From: an uncultured Erysipelotrichaceae bacterium
GTDB taxonomy: Bacteria; Bacillota_I; Bacilli_A; Erysipelotrichales; Coprobacillaceae
Direction of reading: 5' to 3'
Assembly: GCA_945981915.1 (NCBI GenBank)
Contig: CAMFRJ010000011.1
Span: 1-13,969 of the forward strand
Length of the DNA stretch: 13,969 nucleotides
This document shows positions 1-8,778 of the stretch, one piece after another (within the stretch, counting starts at the first letter, position 1; each line of letters begins with the position of its first letter). The position numbers were made by a program, and so were the translations under genes. The notes under the pieces were generated by a model. The model made no database searches, was not told the DNA's origin, and was given only the letters and a program-made list of their open reading frames with translations.

Positions 1-1754
1 ACTTTATGTTCAGGAGCTACACGTGCATAAACAGAATAATCTTCAATGTGTTCAAATAATTCTTCATCAGACATTTTAGATAAATCATCACCCATGATTG
101 CTTTTTGTCCTTCATCTAATATTCCTAATCCTTTGGCTATGGCACTTGCTGTGACAATATGATCTCCTGTAATCATAATCGTTCTGACACCTGCTTTTTT
201 TGCTTCAGCAATCGCATCTTTGACTTCTTCTCTTGGTGGATCTATCATTCCTACCATTCCTACAAAAGTCATATCTTTTTCATTATCTTCACTGCTAACA
301 GTTTCAGGTTTTTCATCATAATAACGAATCGCTAAAGCCAAGACTCTTAAAGCATCTTTTGACATTGTTTCATTAACCTTTGATACTGTCTCTAAATCAA
401 TATTTGAACAACGTGAAAAGATCACATCAGGACCACCTTTGGTAATCTGTAGATATTTGCCATCATCTTCTACAAAGACTGACATCATTTTTCTATCTGA
501 ATCAAAAGATAATTCATTAAAACGTGGATATTGTGTCATCAAATCTGTTTTCATAAATCCTTTGATTAAACTTGCTTTCACTAATGCTGTTTCTGTTGGA
601 TCACCAACAGACACTTCTTTTCCATCAACAACAGAAATTGTTCCATCACTACATAAAGTAAAATAATTAAGCAATTGATACGCTTGTTGACTACATGTTT
701 CAATTGGTTCAATTTGTCCTTGATCTTGATAAACTTTGACAACAGTCATTTTATTTTGTGTTAAAGTTCCTGTTTTGTCTGAACAGACAATGGATGTTGA
801 ACCTAATGTTTCAACAGCTGGTAAAGATTTCACAATCGCATTTTTCTTAACCATCTTTTGTACACTTAAAGCAAGGACAACAGTCACAACTGTTGCAAGT
901 CCTTCTGGAATAGCAGCAACCGCTAAAGCAACAGCTGTTTTAAAAGCATCAAGGAAGCCCATCCCTGATAATAATTCCATTGCAAAAACAGCGATACAGA
1001 TAAAAATACACATCACGCCAATTGATTTACCAATTTGATCAAGTTTATTTTGTAACGGTGTATTTTCTTTTTTTGCACTTTGTAACATAGAAGCAATCTT
1101 TCCTACTTCATTGTCTTTGCCAATTGTTGTCACAATCGCAACCCCACGACCATATGTGACATAACACGAAGCATATAACATATTACTTCTTTCTGCTAAT
1201 GGACAATCTTCTTTTAAGATTTCACTTGATTTATCAACTGGAACACTTTCTCCAGTCAAAGCACTTTCATCGACTTTCAAGTTGAAAGCTTCAATAATTC
1301 TAGCATCACTGGCGATACAGTCTCCAGCTTCAATGACTAATAAATCTCCAGGTACAACTTCACTTGCTGGAATAGTCATTGTATGCCCTTCTCTCATGAC
1401 CTTTGCCATCGGACTTGCCATCTTTTGTAAAGCTTCTAATGATTTTTCTGCATTATTTTCTTGAACTAATCCTAAAATTGCATTCACCACAACAACAAAA
1501 ATAATGATGGCACTATCAATCCATTCTCCTGGATCAACAGCAATAGAAATAATAGCCGCAAGAATTAAGATGATTGTCAAAGCATCTTTAAATTGTAGCA
1601 GAAAACGAATCAATAATGGTTTTTTCTTTTCTCCTTCAATTTCATTGAAACCATATTGTTGTTGTCTTAGTTCTACCTCACTTTGATTTAAACCATTTTT
1701 TAAATCAGTATTTAATTGTTTTTTAACGTCTTCAATTTCCTGATGATAATACAT
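1..1754 (-). CDS. P2-type cation-transporting ATPase (Ca2+/Mn2+ exporter type), C-terminus outside window
   Basis: This is a membrane pump that uses ATP through a phospho-aspartate intermediate to expel cations. Seen in the 584 N-terminal codons present: an N-terminal cation-ATPase segment, hydrophobic helices about residues 55-100, actuator motif TGES at 167-170, membrane motif PEGL at 283-286 (a Ca2+-site feature of SERCA/PMR1/LMCA1-like pumps), phosphorylation motif DKTGTLT with the aspartate at residue 326, nucleotide-binding KGGPD, then DPPRE and MITGD. The window ends just before the expected GDGVNDAP hinge, so about 280-300 residues (last helices) are missing by position and not by mutation. 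The start ATG at 1754 is preceded by an AAAGGTGG ribosome site. The family suggests Ca2+; the apparent yybP-ykoY leader suggests Mn2+ export or both, as for the Lactococcus YoaB and pneumococcal MgtA/CaxP pumps. Family assignment is firm; ion specificity is inferred. Confidence 0.95.
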   Translation of the reverse strand, partial: MYYHQEIEDVKKQLNTDLKNGLNQSEVELRQQQYGFNEIEGEKKKPLLIRFLLQFKDALTIILILAAIISIAVDPGEWIDSAIIIFVVVVNAILGLVQENNAEKSLEALQKMASPMAKVMREGHTMTIPASEVVPGDLLVIEAGDCIASDARIIEAFNLKVDESALTGESVPVDKSSEILKEDCPLAERSNMLYASCYVTYGRGVAIVTTIGKDNEVGKIASMLQSAKKENTPLQNKLDQIGKSIGVMCIFICIAVFAMELLSGMGFLDAFKTAVALAVAAIPEGLATVVTVVLALSVQKMVKKNAIVKSLPAVETLGSTSIVCSDKTGTLTQNKMTVVKVYQDQGQIEPIETCSQQAYQLLNYFTLCSDGTISVVDGKEVSVGDPTETALVKASLIKGFMKTDLMTQYPRFNELSFDSDRKMMSVFVEDDGKYLQITKGGPDVIFSRCSNIDLETVSKVNETMSKDALRVLALAIRYYDEKPETVSSEDNEKDMTFVGMVGMIDPPREEVKDAIAEAKKAGVRTIMITGDHIVTASAIAKGLGILDEGQKAIMGDDLSKMSDEELFEHIEDYSVYARVAPEHK

Positions 1755-1771
1755 ATCCACCTTTCCTTTCT

Positions 1772-1822
1772 AAAAAAATAACAACGAAACTTTATTGTAT
1801 CCACAATAAAAGTCTCGTTGTT
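1772..1822 (-). terminator. Riboswitch-controlled intrinsic terminator
   Basis: A long imperfect hairpin on the minus strand: arms AACAACGAGACTTTTATTGT and ACAATAAAGTTTCGTTGTT (one bulge, one G-T pair) around a GGAT loop, followed at once by ATTTTTTT (1772-1779). It ends 17 bases before the ATPase start codon, so it attenuates that gene. Its 5' arm contains the 3' strand of riboswitch helix P1. Confidence 0.85.
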
Positions 1823-1895
1823 TAATTACGATACGGATAAATCTATCGGGTCTGTCGTCATCGTAAACACTAAGTGCCAACTACTCCCTTTTATA
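1772..1895 (-). promoter_or_regulatory. yybP-ykoY-like Mn2+ riboswitch leader
   Basis: The 5' leader of the ATPase gene carries the family-typical GGGAGTAG box (plus positions 1881-1888) and a CGAGACTTTT 3' segment. Helices readable on the minus strand: P1 ATAAAAG (1888-1894) with CTTTTAT (1806-1812), 7 of 7; P2 GTTG (1878-1881) with CAAC (1817-1820); a distal helix TTACGAT (1860-1866) with ATCGTAA (1826-1832), 7 of 7, enclosing a GACGACAGACCCG segment. The 3' strand of P1 also lies inside the downstream terminator stem, so aptamer and terminator exclude each other. Ligand-stabilised P1 would therefore allow read-through (an ON switch), as known for Mn2+ sensors of this class before exporters. 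The class was assigned by eye from box and layout, without a covariance search. Confidence 0.78.
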
Positions 1896-1900
1896 CCTTT

Positions 1901-1929
1901 ATTTTACTTAACAGATAGCCAATAGTCAA
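1901..1929 (-). promoter_or_regulatory. Sigma-A-type promoter for riboswitch and ATPase
   Basis: On the minus strand, -35 TTGACT (1924-1929) and -10 TAAAAT (1901-1906) are separated by exactly 17 bases. Transcription would start a few bases before the aptamer. The ATPase is thus its own transcription unit, separate from the cyclase gene that ends at 1967. Confidence 0.7.
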
Positions 1930-1966
1930 ACAACTTTTGTTTTTATTATATCCTATGCATCAAATT

Positions 1967-2944
1967 TTAATAAGAAATTTGATTTTTTCCATTTTTCTTT
2001 GCTAAATATAAGCGATGATCACATCTTTCTAGAAGAGCGTGTACATTTTTGTCTTCTTTTCTCATAGAAGCTACCCCTATAGACATCCCAATAGTTTCAT
2101 GAAACTGTTCATAACTAAAGATATGCTGATCAAAAGCATCTTTGATACTTTTCGCAATCGCACGTGCCCCTTCTCTTTGATAAGTCGGTAAAATCACTAA
2201 AAACTCATCTCCTCCATAACGACAAGGTTCCATTGTCGGATATAACTGTCTTTTAATATTTAATAAGACAGTTCCTACATAGGATATCACTTCATCTCCG
2301 ACTGCATGACCAAATTCATCATTGATTCGTTTAAAGTTATCTATATCTAATAAAATCACTGAAAATGGTGTTTCTTCATCTTGAAAAGATTGATATAGAT
2401 AATCTAATTCAGAACGAATAAAACGACGATTATATAAACCACTTAAAGAATCTGTGGTATTCTCTTTTGTTAATTGATAGTTTAATTTTGTCAATAAATC
2501 ATTTTTTTCCTGATTTTCACGTAATGTCGCAATATCATTGGTCATATCTTCAGTAATGATAAAAGTCCCAATGACTTCATGACAATGATTATAAACAGGA
2601 TATTTTTTTGTATGAGCAATAATGGTTCTTCCAAATTGATCAGTTCCTTCTGATTCAATGACATTGATAGCTTTTCCTGTCTTCATGACCTGTTGTTCAT
2701 CTGCAAAGGCCTGCTTTGCATGTGAAAGTGCATGGGGAAATAAATCAAAATCCGTTTTTCCATAAATAGAAGATGGATTGTCTTGAAATTCTTGATGCTT
2801 GTGGAAAAAAGGTTGATTCACATATACAATTTCACTTTTCTTATTTTTAAATAAGATGACTGAAGATGTTTCTTCCTCTACAATTGTTTCCATCATGATC
2901 ATTGGATCAATACCACATACATCAAATAGTTCTCTAAGTTTCAT
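1967..2944 (-). CDS. PAS-GGDEF diguanylate cyclase
   Basis: Predicted to make cyclic di-GMP from two GTP. No membrane helix or signal peptide is seen, so it should be cytosolic. With the start used here (325 residues): PAS-like sensor domain about 24-134 (includes NQPFF, YGKTDFDLF and a VIGTFIITEDMT end strand), a charged coiled-coil linker about 135-165 joining at DSLSGLYNRR, then GGDEF about 165-325. The active loop is intact (RYGGDEF, GGDEF at 244-248), with metal-binding LLDIDNFK (Asp200) and the family's N-D-FGH-GD pattern. The RxxD product-inhibition site expected just before GGDEF is absent (TMEPC stands there). An ATG six codons upstream (2962) lacks a ribosome site, whereas this one has a good one. 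PepD lies 51 bases upstream on the same strand, so co-transcription is possible. Confidence 0.92.
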   Translation of the reverse strand: MKLRELFDVCGIDPMIMMETIVEEETSSVILFKNKKSEIVYVNQPFFHKHQEFQDNPSSIYGKTDFDLFPHALSHAKQAFADEQQVMKTGKAINVIESEGTDQFGRTIIAHTKKYPVYNHCHEVIGTFIITEDMTNDIATLRENQEKNDLLTKLNYQLTKENTTDSLSGLYNRRFIRSELDYLYQSFQDEETPFSVILLDIDNFKRINDEFGHAVGDEVISYVGTVLLNIKRQLYPTMEPCRYGGDEFLVILPTYQREGARAIAKSIKDAFDQHIFSYEQFHETIGMSIGVASMRKEDKNVHALLERCDHRLYLAKKNGKNQISY

Positions 2945-2949
2945 ACATG

Positions 2950-2959
2950 TCACCACTTT
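2950..2959 (-). promoter_or_regulatory. Ribosome binding site deciding the cyclase start
   Basis: AAAGTGGTGA on the minus strand matches the anti-Shine-Dalgarno complement AAGGAGGTGA at 8 of 10 bases and stands five bases before the ATG at 2942-2944. It lies inside the reading frame of the longer alternative start at 2962, which has no such site; hence the shorter start. Confidence 0.6.
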
Positions 2960-2995
2960 CATTATTCTTTTTAAAATATAGATATATATAATCTA

Positions 2996-4420
2996 TTATA
3001 AAGTTTCTAAAAATCCTATTAATCTTTGATAACAACGATGATATGATGCTATATCCAAATGTTCTTGAGGTGTATGAATATCAAACATATCTGGTCCCAA
3101 AGTAATAATATCTAAATCTGGTAATAATCCTTTGATGATTCCTGTTTCTAATCCACCATGTGTTCCTTCTTCTATTAATGTTTTTCCTTCAGTTTTCAAA
3201 ACATAATCACAATATTGTTTTCTAAATGGTGAATGTTCTTCATAGGCCCATCCTGGATAATTATTATCTAAAATGTATTGTGCTTGAAATAAATGAGCAA
3301 TAAGAATCAGTTGATGGGATAATTCATCTTTAGCTGATTCCATTGGTGAACGAATAGAAATATGAATATCCAATGTTTCATCATTCATCTTGACAACACC
3401 CATATTTAAAGAAACCATTGTCAAATCCATTTTCAATGATTTATGTTGAAAACCATTAGGTATCAAATACATCATCGAAATGATATCTTGACTTTCTGTT
3501 AAAGATAAAGTTTGTTGTTCATCTTGAATTCTTTCAAAAGTCAATGTAAAAGCAGGATCTCCTTCTACTAATTCAAAAGCAATATCTTGTGATGCTTTTT
3601 CAATGATTTCTCTTATATGATCTTCATCACAAGATGAAGCAAAAGTACTGATACATTCTCTAGGAATCGCATTATCTTTCAAGCCACCTTGAAAACTTGC
3701 TAGTAAAACATCAACATCGTTCAATAATAAATGATAATAAAGACGTGCCATAATCTTATTGGCATTGCCTCTTTCTTTATCAATATTGCTTCCTGAATGT
3801 CCTCCTTGTAATCCTTTGACTGTCATTTGATAACTTGGTAAATCATTGATATGATAAGACAATTCTTTTTGAATCATCACTCTTCTACCACCCGAACAAC
3901 AAACAGTGATGACATCTTCTTGTCCACTATCTAAGCCTATCATCTTTTTTGCTTGAAAATAGTCGCTTTTTAAAGCCATTGCCCCATTTAAACCAATTTC
4001 TTCTTGAACCGTAAAGACACATTCTAAAGCTGGATGCTTTAAGCTATCATCTGCTAAAATAGCCAACATATAACAAACGCCAACACCATCATCAGCACCT
4101 AAAGTTGTCTGATTGGCCCATAACATGCCATCTTTTTCAATGAGCTGTATAGGATCATTGTCAAAGTCATGTATGCTGTCATTATTTTTTTCACAGACCA
4201 TGTCCATATGTGCTTCTAACATAACTGTCTCATGATCTTCATACCCAGCCGTTGCTTTTTTGTATATTACAATATTATGCATCTGATCTCTTGTATAAGC
4301 AAGATGATGCTCTTTGGCAAAGTTTTCTACATAATCACAGATTTCTTTTTCCTGTGTTGATCCTCTTGGAATACAAGAAATCTGTTGAAAATAATGATCA
4401 ATTATTAAATCGTTATTCAT
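2996..4420 (-). CDS. pepD: M20-family dipeptidase D (beta-alanyl/Xaa-His dipeptidase type)
   Basis: A cytosolic two-metal (zinc-type) aminopeptidase that cleaves unspecific dipeptides, including Xaa-His, into amino acids. The 474 residues compare with about 485 in E. coli PepD. Catalytic residues are all present: His71 and Asp73 in EAHMDMVCEKN, Asp110 in LGADDG, Glu140-Glu141 in VQEEIG, Asp164 in GLDSG, and His449 in DIHTPQEH. The dimerisation (lid) domain is inserted about 185-380, with QGGHSG at its start, and EEGTHGGLETG follows near 420. Start ATG 4420 follows the strong ribosome site TAAGGTGGTAG. The gene stands between the hybrid kinase terminator and the diguanylate cyclase. Likely role: use of peptides as amino-acid source. 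A link to c-di-GMP signalling is only positional. Confidence 0.93.
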   Translation of the reverse strand: MNNDLIIDHYFQQISCIPRGSTQEKEICDYVENFAKEHHLAYTRDQMHNIVIYKKATAGYEDHETVMLEAHMDMVCEKNNDSIHDFDNDPIQLIEKDGMLWANQTTLGADDGVGVCYMLAILADDSLKHPALECVFTVQEEIGLNGAMALKSDYFQAKKMIGLDSGQEDVITVCCSGGRRVMIQKELSYHINDLPSYQMTVKGLQGGHSGSNIDKERGNANKIMARLYYHLLLNDVDVLLASFQGGLKDNAIPRECISTFASSCDEDHIREIIEKASQDIAFELVEGDPAFTLTFERIQDEQQTLSLTESQDIISMMYLIPNGFQHKSLKMDLTMVSLNMGVVKMNDETLDIHISIRSPMESAKDELSHQLILIAHLFQAQYILDNNYPGWAYEEHSPFRKQYCDYVLKTEGKTLIEEGTHGGLETGIIKGLLPDLDIITLGPDMFDIHTPQEHLDIASYHRCYQRLIGFLETL

Positions 4421-4439
4421 AAATCTACCACCTTACATT

Positions 4440-4474
4440 ATTATTAAATATATTATCGTTCATTTCGTTTACAA
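4440..4474 (-). promoter_or_regulatory. Possible pepD promoter
   Basis: Between the kinase terminator and pepD the minus strand has a TAATAT box about 16 bases after a T-rich TTTTTG, followed by AT-rich DNA up to the ribosome site. The -35 element is poor and overlaps the terminator T-run. Some promoter is expected here because the upstream unit ends at a good terminator. Confidence 0.3.
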
Positions 4475-4501
4475 AAAGTGATGATCATCCCATCATCACT
4501 T
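4472..4501 (-). terminator. Intrinsic terminator of hybrid kinase gene
   Basis: Perfect 10-bp stem AAGTGATGAT / ATCATCACTT around the loop GGGATG, followed on the minus strand by TTTTGT. It begins 8 bases after the kinase stop codon and separates the kinase unit from pepD. On the plus strand no T-run follows directly, so it is directional. Confidence 0.85.
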
Positions 4502-4509
4502 AAGAACAA

Positions 4510-7500
4510 TTATTTTTTTAACCACTTATTCAATGTTCTTGCTAAAATTTTTAAATCGAATGGTTTTGCAATATGTTCGTTCATTCCGACTGTTTTAGCT
4601 GCTATGACATCTTCTGCAAATGCATTTGCTGTCATTGCAATGATTGGTATTTGTTGACAATCATTACGTTTCATTGCGCGAATAGCTCTCGTTGCATCAT
4701 AACCATTCATACGTGGCATTTGAATGTCCATGAAAATAACATCATAATAACCATTTGGGCTCTCTGTCATTATATCCACAGCTTCAATACCATCATGAGC
4801 ACGTTCCATTTCTAGTCCAGTCATCTTTAAGATTTCAATAGCAATTTCTGCATTTAATTCATTATCTTCAACCAGTAATGCACGTCGCCCTGTTAAATCT
4901 ATTTTTTCAATGTCATCAAGTGTCATTTCAGGTGATGACACATCTTCATCATCTAAAAGAGTATGGAATGTTTTAGCGAGTCGTGAACGGAATAATGGTT
5001 TGCTAATAAATGCATTCGCTCCTGCTTGACGAGCAACTTGTTCAATATCAGCCCAATCATAAGCAGAAAAAATGATAATAGGAACATCATTACCAACAGC
5101 ACGACGGATCGCTCTTGTTGTTTCAATACCATCCATATATGGCATTTTCCAATCAATAATACATGCAAAATAATCCTGATGAATTTCATGATGTTCGACA
5201 ACACGCTCAACAGCTTTTCTTCCTGTCGAAACTCCTTCAGCTTTCATTCCTAAATCACAAAGCATTTGACAACATGAATCTAAACTCATCGCATCATCAT
5301 CAACGACCAAAACATCGAGATCAATAAATTTATCATAATGTTCACTGATAACATCTTGTAATTTTAAATAAATAGTTACTGTAAATCGCGAACCAACACC
5401 AAGTTGACTTTCTACCTTGATGTCTCCTCCCATCATGCGAACAATATTGCGACTGATTGGCATTCCCAAACCAGTTCCCTGAATATGATTGATCTGGCTA
5501 TCCTCTGCTCTGGCAAAAGGCTCAAAGATATGATCTAAGAATTCTTCACTCATGCCAATTCCATTATCTTCAAAAACAAACTTATAACATCCCACTTTAG
5601 CCTGGCGTGAAGGCTGTTCAGAAATAGAAATTCTGATTTTCCCACCATCAGGTGTAAACTTCACCGCATTTCCCATTAGATTTGTAAATACTTTTTGGAT
5701 ACGTAAACTATCTCCAATGACTGCTTCATGTCTGACACCAGTAATATTGACACTTAATTCATGATGATGCTCTTCTATTTGTGAATTCATCATATTTAAT
5801 AAGTTATCAATCAAATCAGAAAGATTGAATTCTTCTTCAATCAATTGTACCTTTCCTGATTCAATCTTGCTCATATCTAGTACTTCATTAATTAAACTTA
5901 ACAAATGTTTGCTAGCTTGATTGATCTTTTGTAAACTATCTAAAACACGTTCTTTATCATCAATATGAGCACCAGCAATAGCAGTCATACCAATGATACC
6001 ATTCATTGGTGTTCTAATATCATGAGACATATTTGACAAGAAATCCGTCTTTGCACGATTGGCCGCTTCGGCAGCATCATAAGCCGCTTTTAAAGCCATT
6101 TCCTGTTGTCTTTCTTTTTTGATGAGATCATCAACATTTCTTGTTCCAATGACGACAGCTAATGAACCATCTTTTTCATAGACATACGAAACACGTGCCT
6201 GAAGATAAACGATTCCATGTTCACTGAGCTTTTCATAAGTCAATGAATAATCTTTATGATATGCAGAAATATAATCTAATGACAATTTTTGTAAAAATTC
6301 CTCACGGCTTTCTTTAGACACCAATTCCTGGCCATAACTATATAATCCTTTTGACCAACAATTATGATGTTTTTTAAAATAATCTGTGATATCTTGCCCA
6401 TCGCCTTCTTGAGCCCGATAAGTTGTCACCGTATCTTTTTTTGGATCAACCAATAAAACAGAATAATATTCTGATCCTAGTCCTTCAATAATTTCACGCT
6501 GTGTTTCCATTTCACGTGTTATTTTTAACTGTCTTCTCATTTCTTCATCAACATCACGAATTCCCATGATAAAAGTTATTTGTTGATTCAGATCAACAGT
6601 TTTAACAATATTCATTTCAAAATATGAAATGATTCCATCCATGATCCTTCTATATCCTAACTTATAAAGACCAACTTCTGGAACACGCTCAAGTAAAACA
6701 TCCATTTTAGAAAACTCACGTAAACGATGCTGATCTTCAACAACAACATATGTTTCAATATATTGAGATAAAATCTTTTCATAGTCATTAAGCGATAAAA
6801 GATTTTCAATCACCCTTGGTTTTGTGCTTTCTCGATCTGTACGGTAAAGTGACATTTTTCTTGTCTTAACATCTATTTTAAATAAACTTTGATATTCCTG
6901 ACTCAATGCTTCTGAAACAACCATTTCTTCTTGAAGAGTTGCATTCATTTGTTCAACTATTGTTAACGCTTCTTCTATTTTTCTTTGTTGTTTCAATTCC
7001 TTCATTTTTTCTTCATTAATATTTTTAAAAGCTACAACAAACTCATTTCTTTTTTCATTTGGTTTTACCAATTGACATTGAAAATATTGAATATGATCAT
7101 TACGTAAAACTCGATAATTAAAATAATAAGTTTTTCTATCTGATAACAATTCATCAGCACCTTGAATCGTCTGCATATTTTCAAAAAGAGCTTGATCTTC
7201 TTTATAAACATCATGTGCTATATAAAATTGTATATTCTGCTCATAATTACCAATAGCGAATTTTTCACCATAACGATCACTCATCACCTGTCCCATGCGA
7301 TAACAAACCGCTTCACCACTTTCTGTATTAACAACATAAACATTTTCATAAGACATTGCCAAGGCCAAGATTAAATTATCTTGTGTTTCAGTAGCTTTTT
7401 TTTCAGATGTCACATTTCTAAATCCCATGATAACATGAATATTTTTTCCATCTTCATTTCTTTCAACAGGAATGATATTGCTGCGATACCATTCCCCTTC

Positions 7501-8778
7501 TTTATTGATATATTCTTGAATAAGAATTCTTTTATTCCCTAAACGTGAATCAATCGTATCATAATCAGTAAAAATACGCATTAAAGGCACATATTCAAAA
7601 GAAACATCCTGCTCAATAATTGCTTTTAAACATGCTCTGGCATTTTCTTTTTCTGCTAACGCATAAAACTTTTGATCAATAGAAACAATATTTTGAACAC
7701 TATTATTTTCTAAATCAATATAATATAATGTCGAAAATATATTTCCTAAAGAATCAATAATGGCTATATGTTGTTTTTCAATAGCCAATAATGAAGATAA
7801 ATGATTATTTGTTTCAATAAGTTCTTTTTGAATTTCTAACTCCTTAATTTTAGACTCTTGAATAGATTGCGTTGCAAAAAGAACATGTGTCAATTGTCCA
7901 TGAGCATCACGCTTACTTTCTATAAAAGAGCATTGCGACCATGTTGGTTTATTTCCTTGTTGTAAAGAAACCATCACCGTACTTAAATATTGTTTAGAAA
8001 CAATACGTCTTTGTTTCAAACGTTGGGGTAATGTAGACAAATCAACAAACTCCAACATATCATCTTGATGTTCAGGAACCATCATATGATGACAGAAATA
8101 ATTCAGTCTTTCCTGTGCATCTCCAGATTCTCCAATATGAGCATGTACATTTTGAAAAGAAGACAATTCGATAAAATGATTATTGTAAATATCAATATAG
8201 TAGACAGATGTATAGATTTCACTTAAAGATTGTATGATCTGTATTCTATCTACTGGTAACTTTTCAAATGACAGATCACTTTGCCATTTTTTAGAAACTT
8301 CATTGAAATAAGTAGAAGCAATTATCGCTAAAAGCAATATATCATGAGTATGGCGACGTGGCTGATCAACTCCAATCAAACCTCTTACCAAGCCATTAAT
8401 AATAATAGGTGCTGCCATTAAACACTCAACATTTTGTTGTTTTAAAATTTGAGTTGATAAAAGATCATGATTATCTTTAAAAGAAATAGAAAATTCACCC
8501 TCATGTTCAAATTTATCAAACCAATATTGATAATCAATAGCAAGAGTTGTTGAAAAATCTTTCTTATGAGCATTTTGGTACCATTGAAAAGTATTGTAAA
8601 TATATGTTCCTTCATTATCTAATTCTAAAACATAAATACAATCTGCCTGATAATAGTTTCCGATATCTTTCAAAAGATTTTGAAATGTTTCTTTACTTTT
8701 TGTTTGATAATAATAATGATGCATAAAGACTTGCATAGCCTGTTCTTGATTCAATGTATTTTGTATGAAATGACTCAT
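4510..8778 (-). CDS. Soluble multi-PAS hybrid sensor histidine kinase with two receiver domains
   Basis: A 1422-residue phosphorelay protein with no evident membrane helix. Domains in order: GAF-like about 25-165 (AAPIIINGLVRGLIGVDQ), five PAS-like modules about 181-886, HisKA with SHDIRTPMNG (His919), HATPase with N-box NLMGNAVKF (Asn1037), DNGIGM at 1071-1076 and GTGLGM at 1101-1106, receiver 1 (VVDDD, Asp1209 in IIDWKMP, Lys1260), and receiver 2 (VEDN, Asp1351 in FMDIQMP, Thr1383, Lys1405). Catalytic and phospho-acceptor residues are all present. No HPt domain follows, so a separate HPt protein or unusual transfer is implied. The start ATG 8778 has GGAGGT five bases ahead; a longer frame starting with TTG would place that site inside the gene. 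It follows an 18-codon leader ORF with a 4-base stop/start overlap. The signal sensed is unknown. Confidence 0.95.
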   Translation of the reverse strand: MSHFIQNTLNQEQAMQVFMHHYYYQTKSKETFQNLLKDIGNYYQADCIYVLELDNEGTYIYNTFQWYQNAHKKDFSTTLAIDYQYWFDKFEHEGEFSISFKDNHDLLSTQILKQQNVECLMAAPIIINGLVRGLIGVDQPRRHTHDILLLAIIASTYFNEVSKKWQSDLSFEKLPVDRIQIIQSLSEIYTSVYYIDIYNNHFIELSSFQNVHAHIGESGDAQERLNYFCHHMMVPEHQDDMLEFVDLSTLPQRLKQRRIVSKQYLSTVMVSLQQGNKPTWSQCSFIESKRDAHGQLTHVLFATQSIQESKIKELEIQKELIETNNHLSSLLAIEKQHIAIIDSLGNIFSTLYYIDLENNSVQNIVSIDQKFYALAEKENARACLKAIIEQDVSFEYVPLMRIFTDYDTIDSRLGNKRILIQEYINKEGEWYRSNIIPVERNEDGKNIHVIMGFRNVTSEKKATETQDNLILALAMSYENVYVVNTESGEAVCYRMGQVMSDRYGEKFAIGNYEQNIQFYIAHDVYKEDQALFENMQTIQGADELLSDRKTYYFNYRVLRNDHIQYFQCQLVKPNEKRNEFVVAFKNINEEKMKELKQQRKIEEALTIVEQMNATLQEEMVVSEALSQEYQSLFKIDVKTRKMSLYRTDRESTKPRVIENLLSLNDYEKILSQYIETYVVVEDQHRLREFSKMDVLLERVPEVGLYKLGYRRIMDGIISYFEMNIVKTVDLNQQITFIMGIRDVDEEMRRQLKITREMETQREIIEGLGSEYYSVLLVDPKKDTVTTYRAQEGDGQDITDYFKKHHNCWSKGLYSYGQELVSKESREEFLQKLSLDYISAYHKDYSLTYEKLSEHGIVYLQARVSYVYEKDGSLAVVIGTRNVDDLIKKERQQEMALKAAYDAAEAANRAKTDFLSNMSHDIRTPMNGIIGMTAIAGAHIDDKERVLDSLQKINQASKHLLSLINEVLDMSKIESGKVQLIEEEFNLSDLIDNLLNMMNSQIEEHHHELSVNITGVRHEAVIGDSLRIQKVFTNLMGNAVKFTPDGGKIRISISEQPSRQAKVGCYKFVFEDNGIGMSEEFLDHIFEPFARAEDSQINHIQGTGLGMPISRNIVRMMGGDIKVESQLGVGSRFTVTIYLKLQDVISEHYDKFIDLDVLVVDDDAMSLDSCCQMLCDLGMKAEGVSTGRKAVERVVEHHEIHQDYFACIIDWKMPYMDGIETTRAIRRAVGNDVPIIIFSAYDWADIEQVARQAGANAFISKPLFRSRLAKTFHTLLDDEDVSSPEMTLDDIEKIDLTGRRALLVEDNELNAEIAIEILKMTGLEMERAHDGIEAVDIMTESPNGYYDVIFMDIQMPRMNGYDATRAIRAMKRNDCQQIPIIAMTANAFAEDVIAAKTVGMNEHIAKPFDLKILARTLNKWLKK

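Noticed and set aside
439..1686. Short plus-strand open frames opposite the ATPase gene
   Set aside because: They are shadows of a minus-strand gene whose motifs are all intact.
1955..1978. Hairpin CAAATTT/AAATTTG at the cyclase stop codon as a terminator
   Set aside because: A pure A/T-type weak stem with no T-run after it; too weak to call.
2945..2995. AT-rich near-palindrome ATAGAT...ATCTAT between pepD and the cyclase gene
   Set aside because: Only six arm bases in TA-repeat-like sequence; could be part of a promoter, but no -35/-10 pair can be defended.
4573..5253. Open frames on the plus strand and another minus frame opposite or within the receiver domains
   Set aside because: Low-complexity His/Ile/Cys-rich translations caused by the AT-rich receiver coding sequence; no ribosome sites, and the kinase frame explains the region fully.
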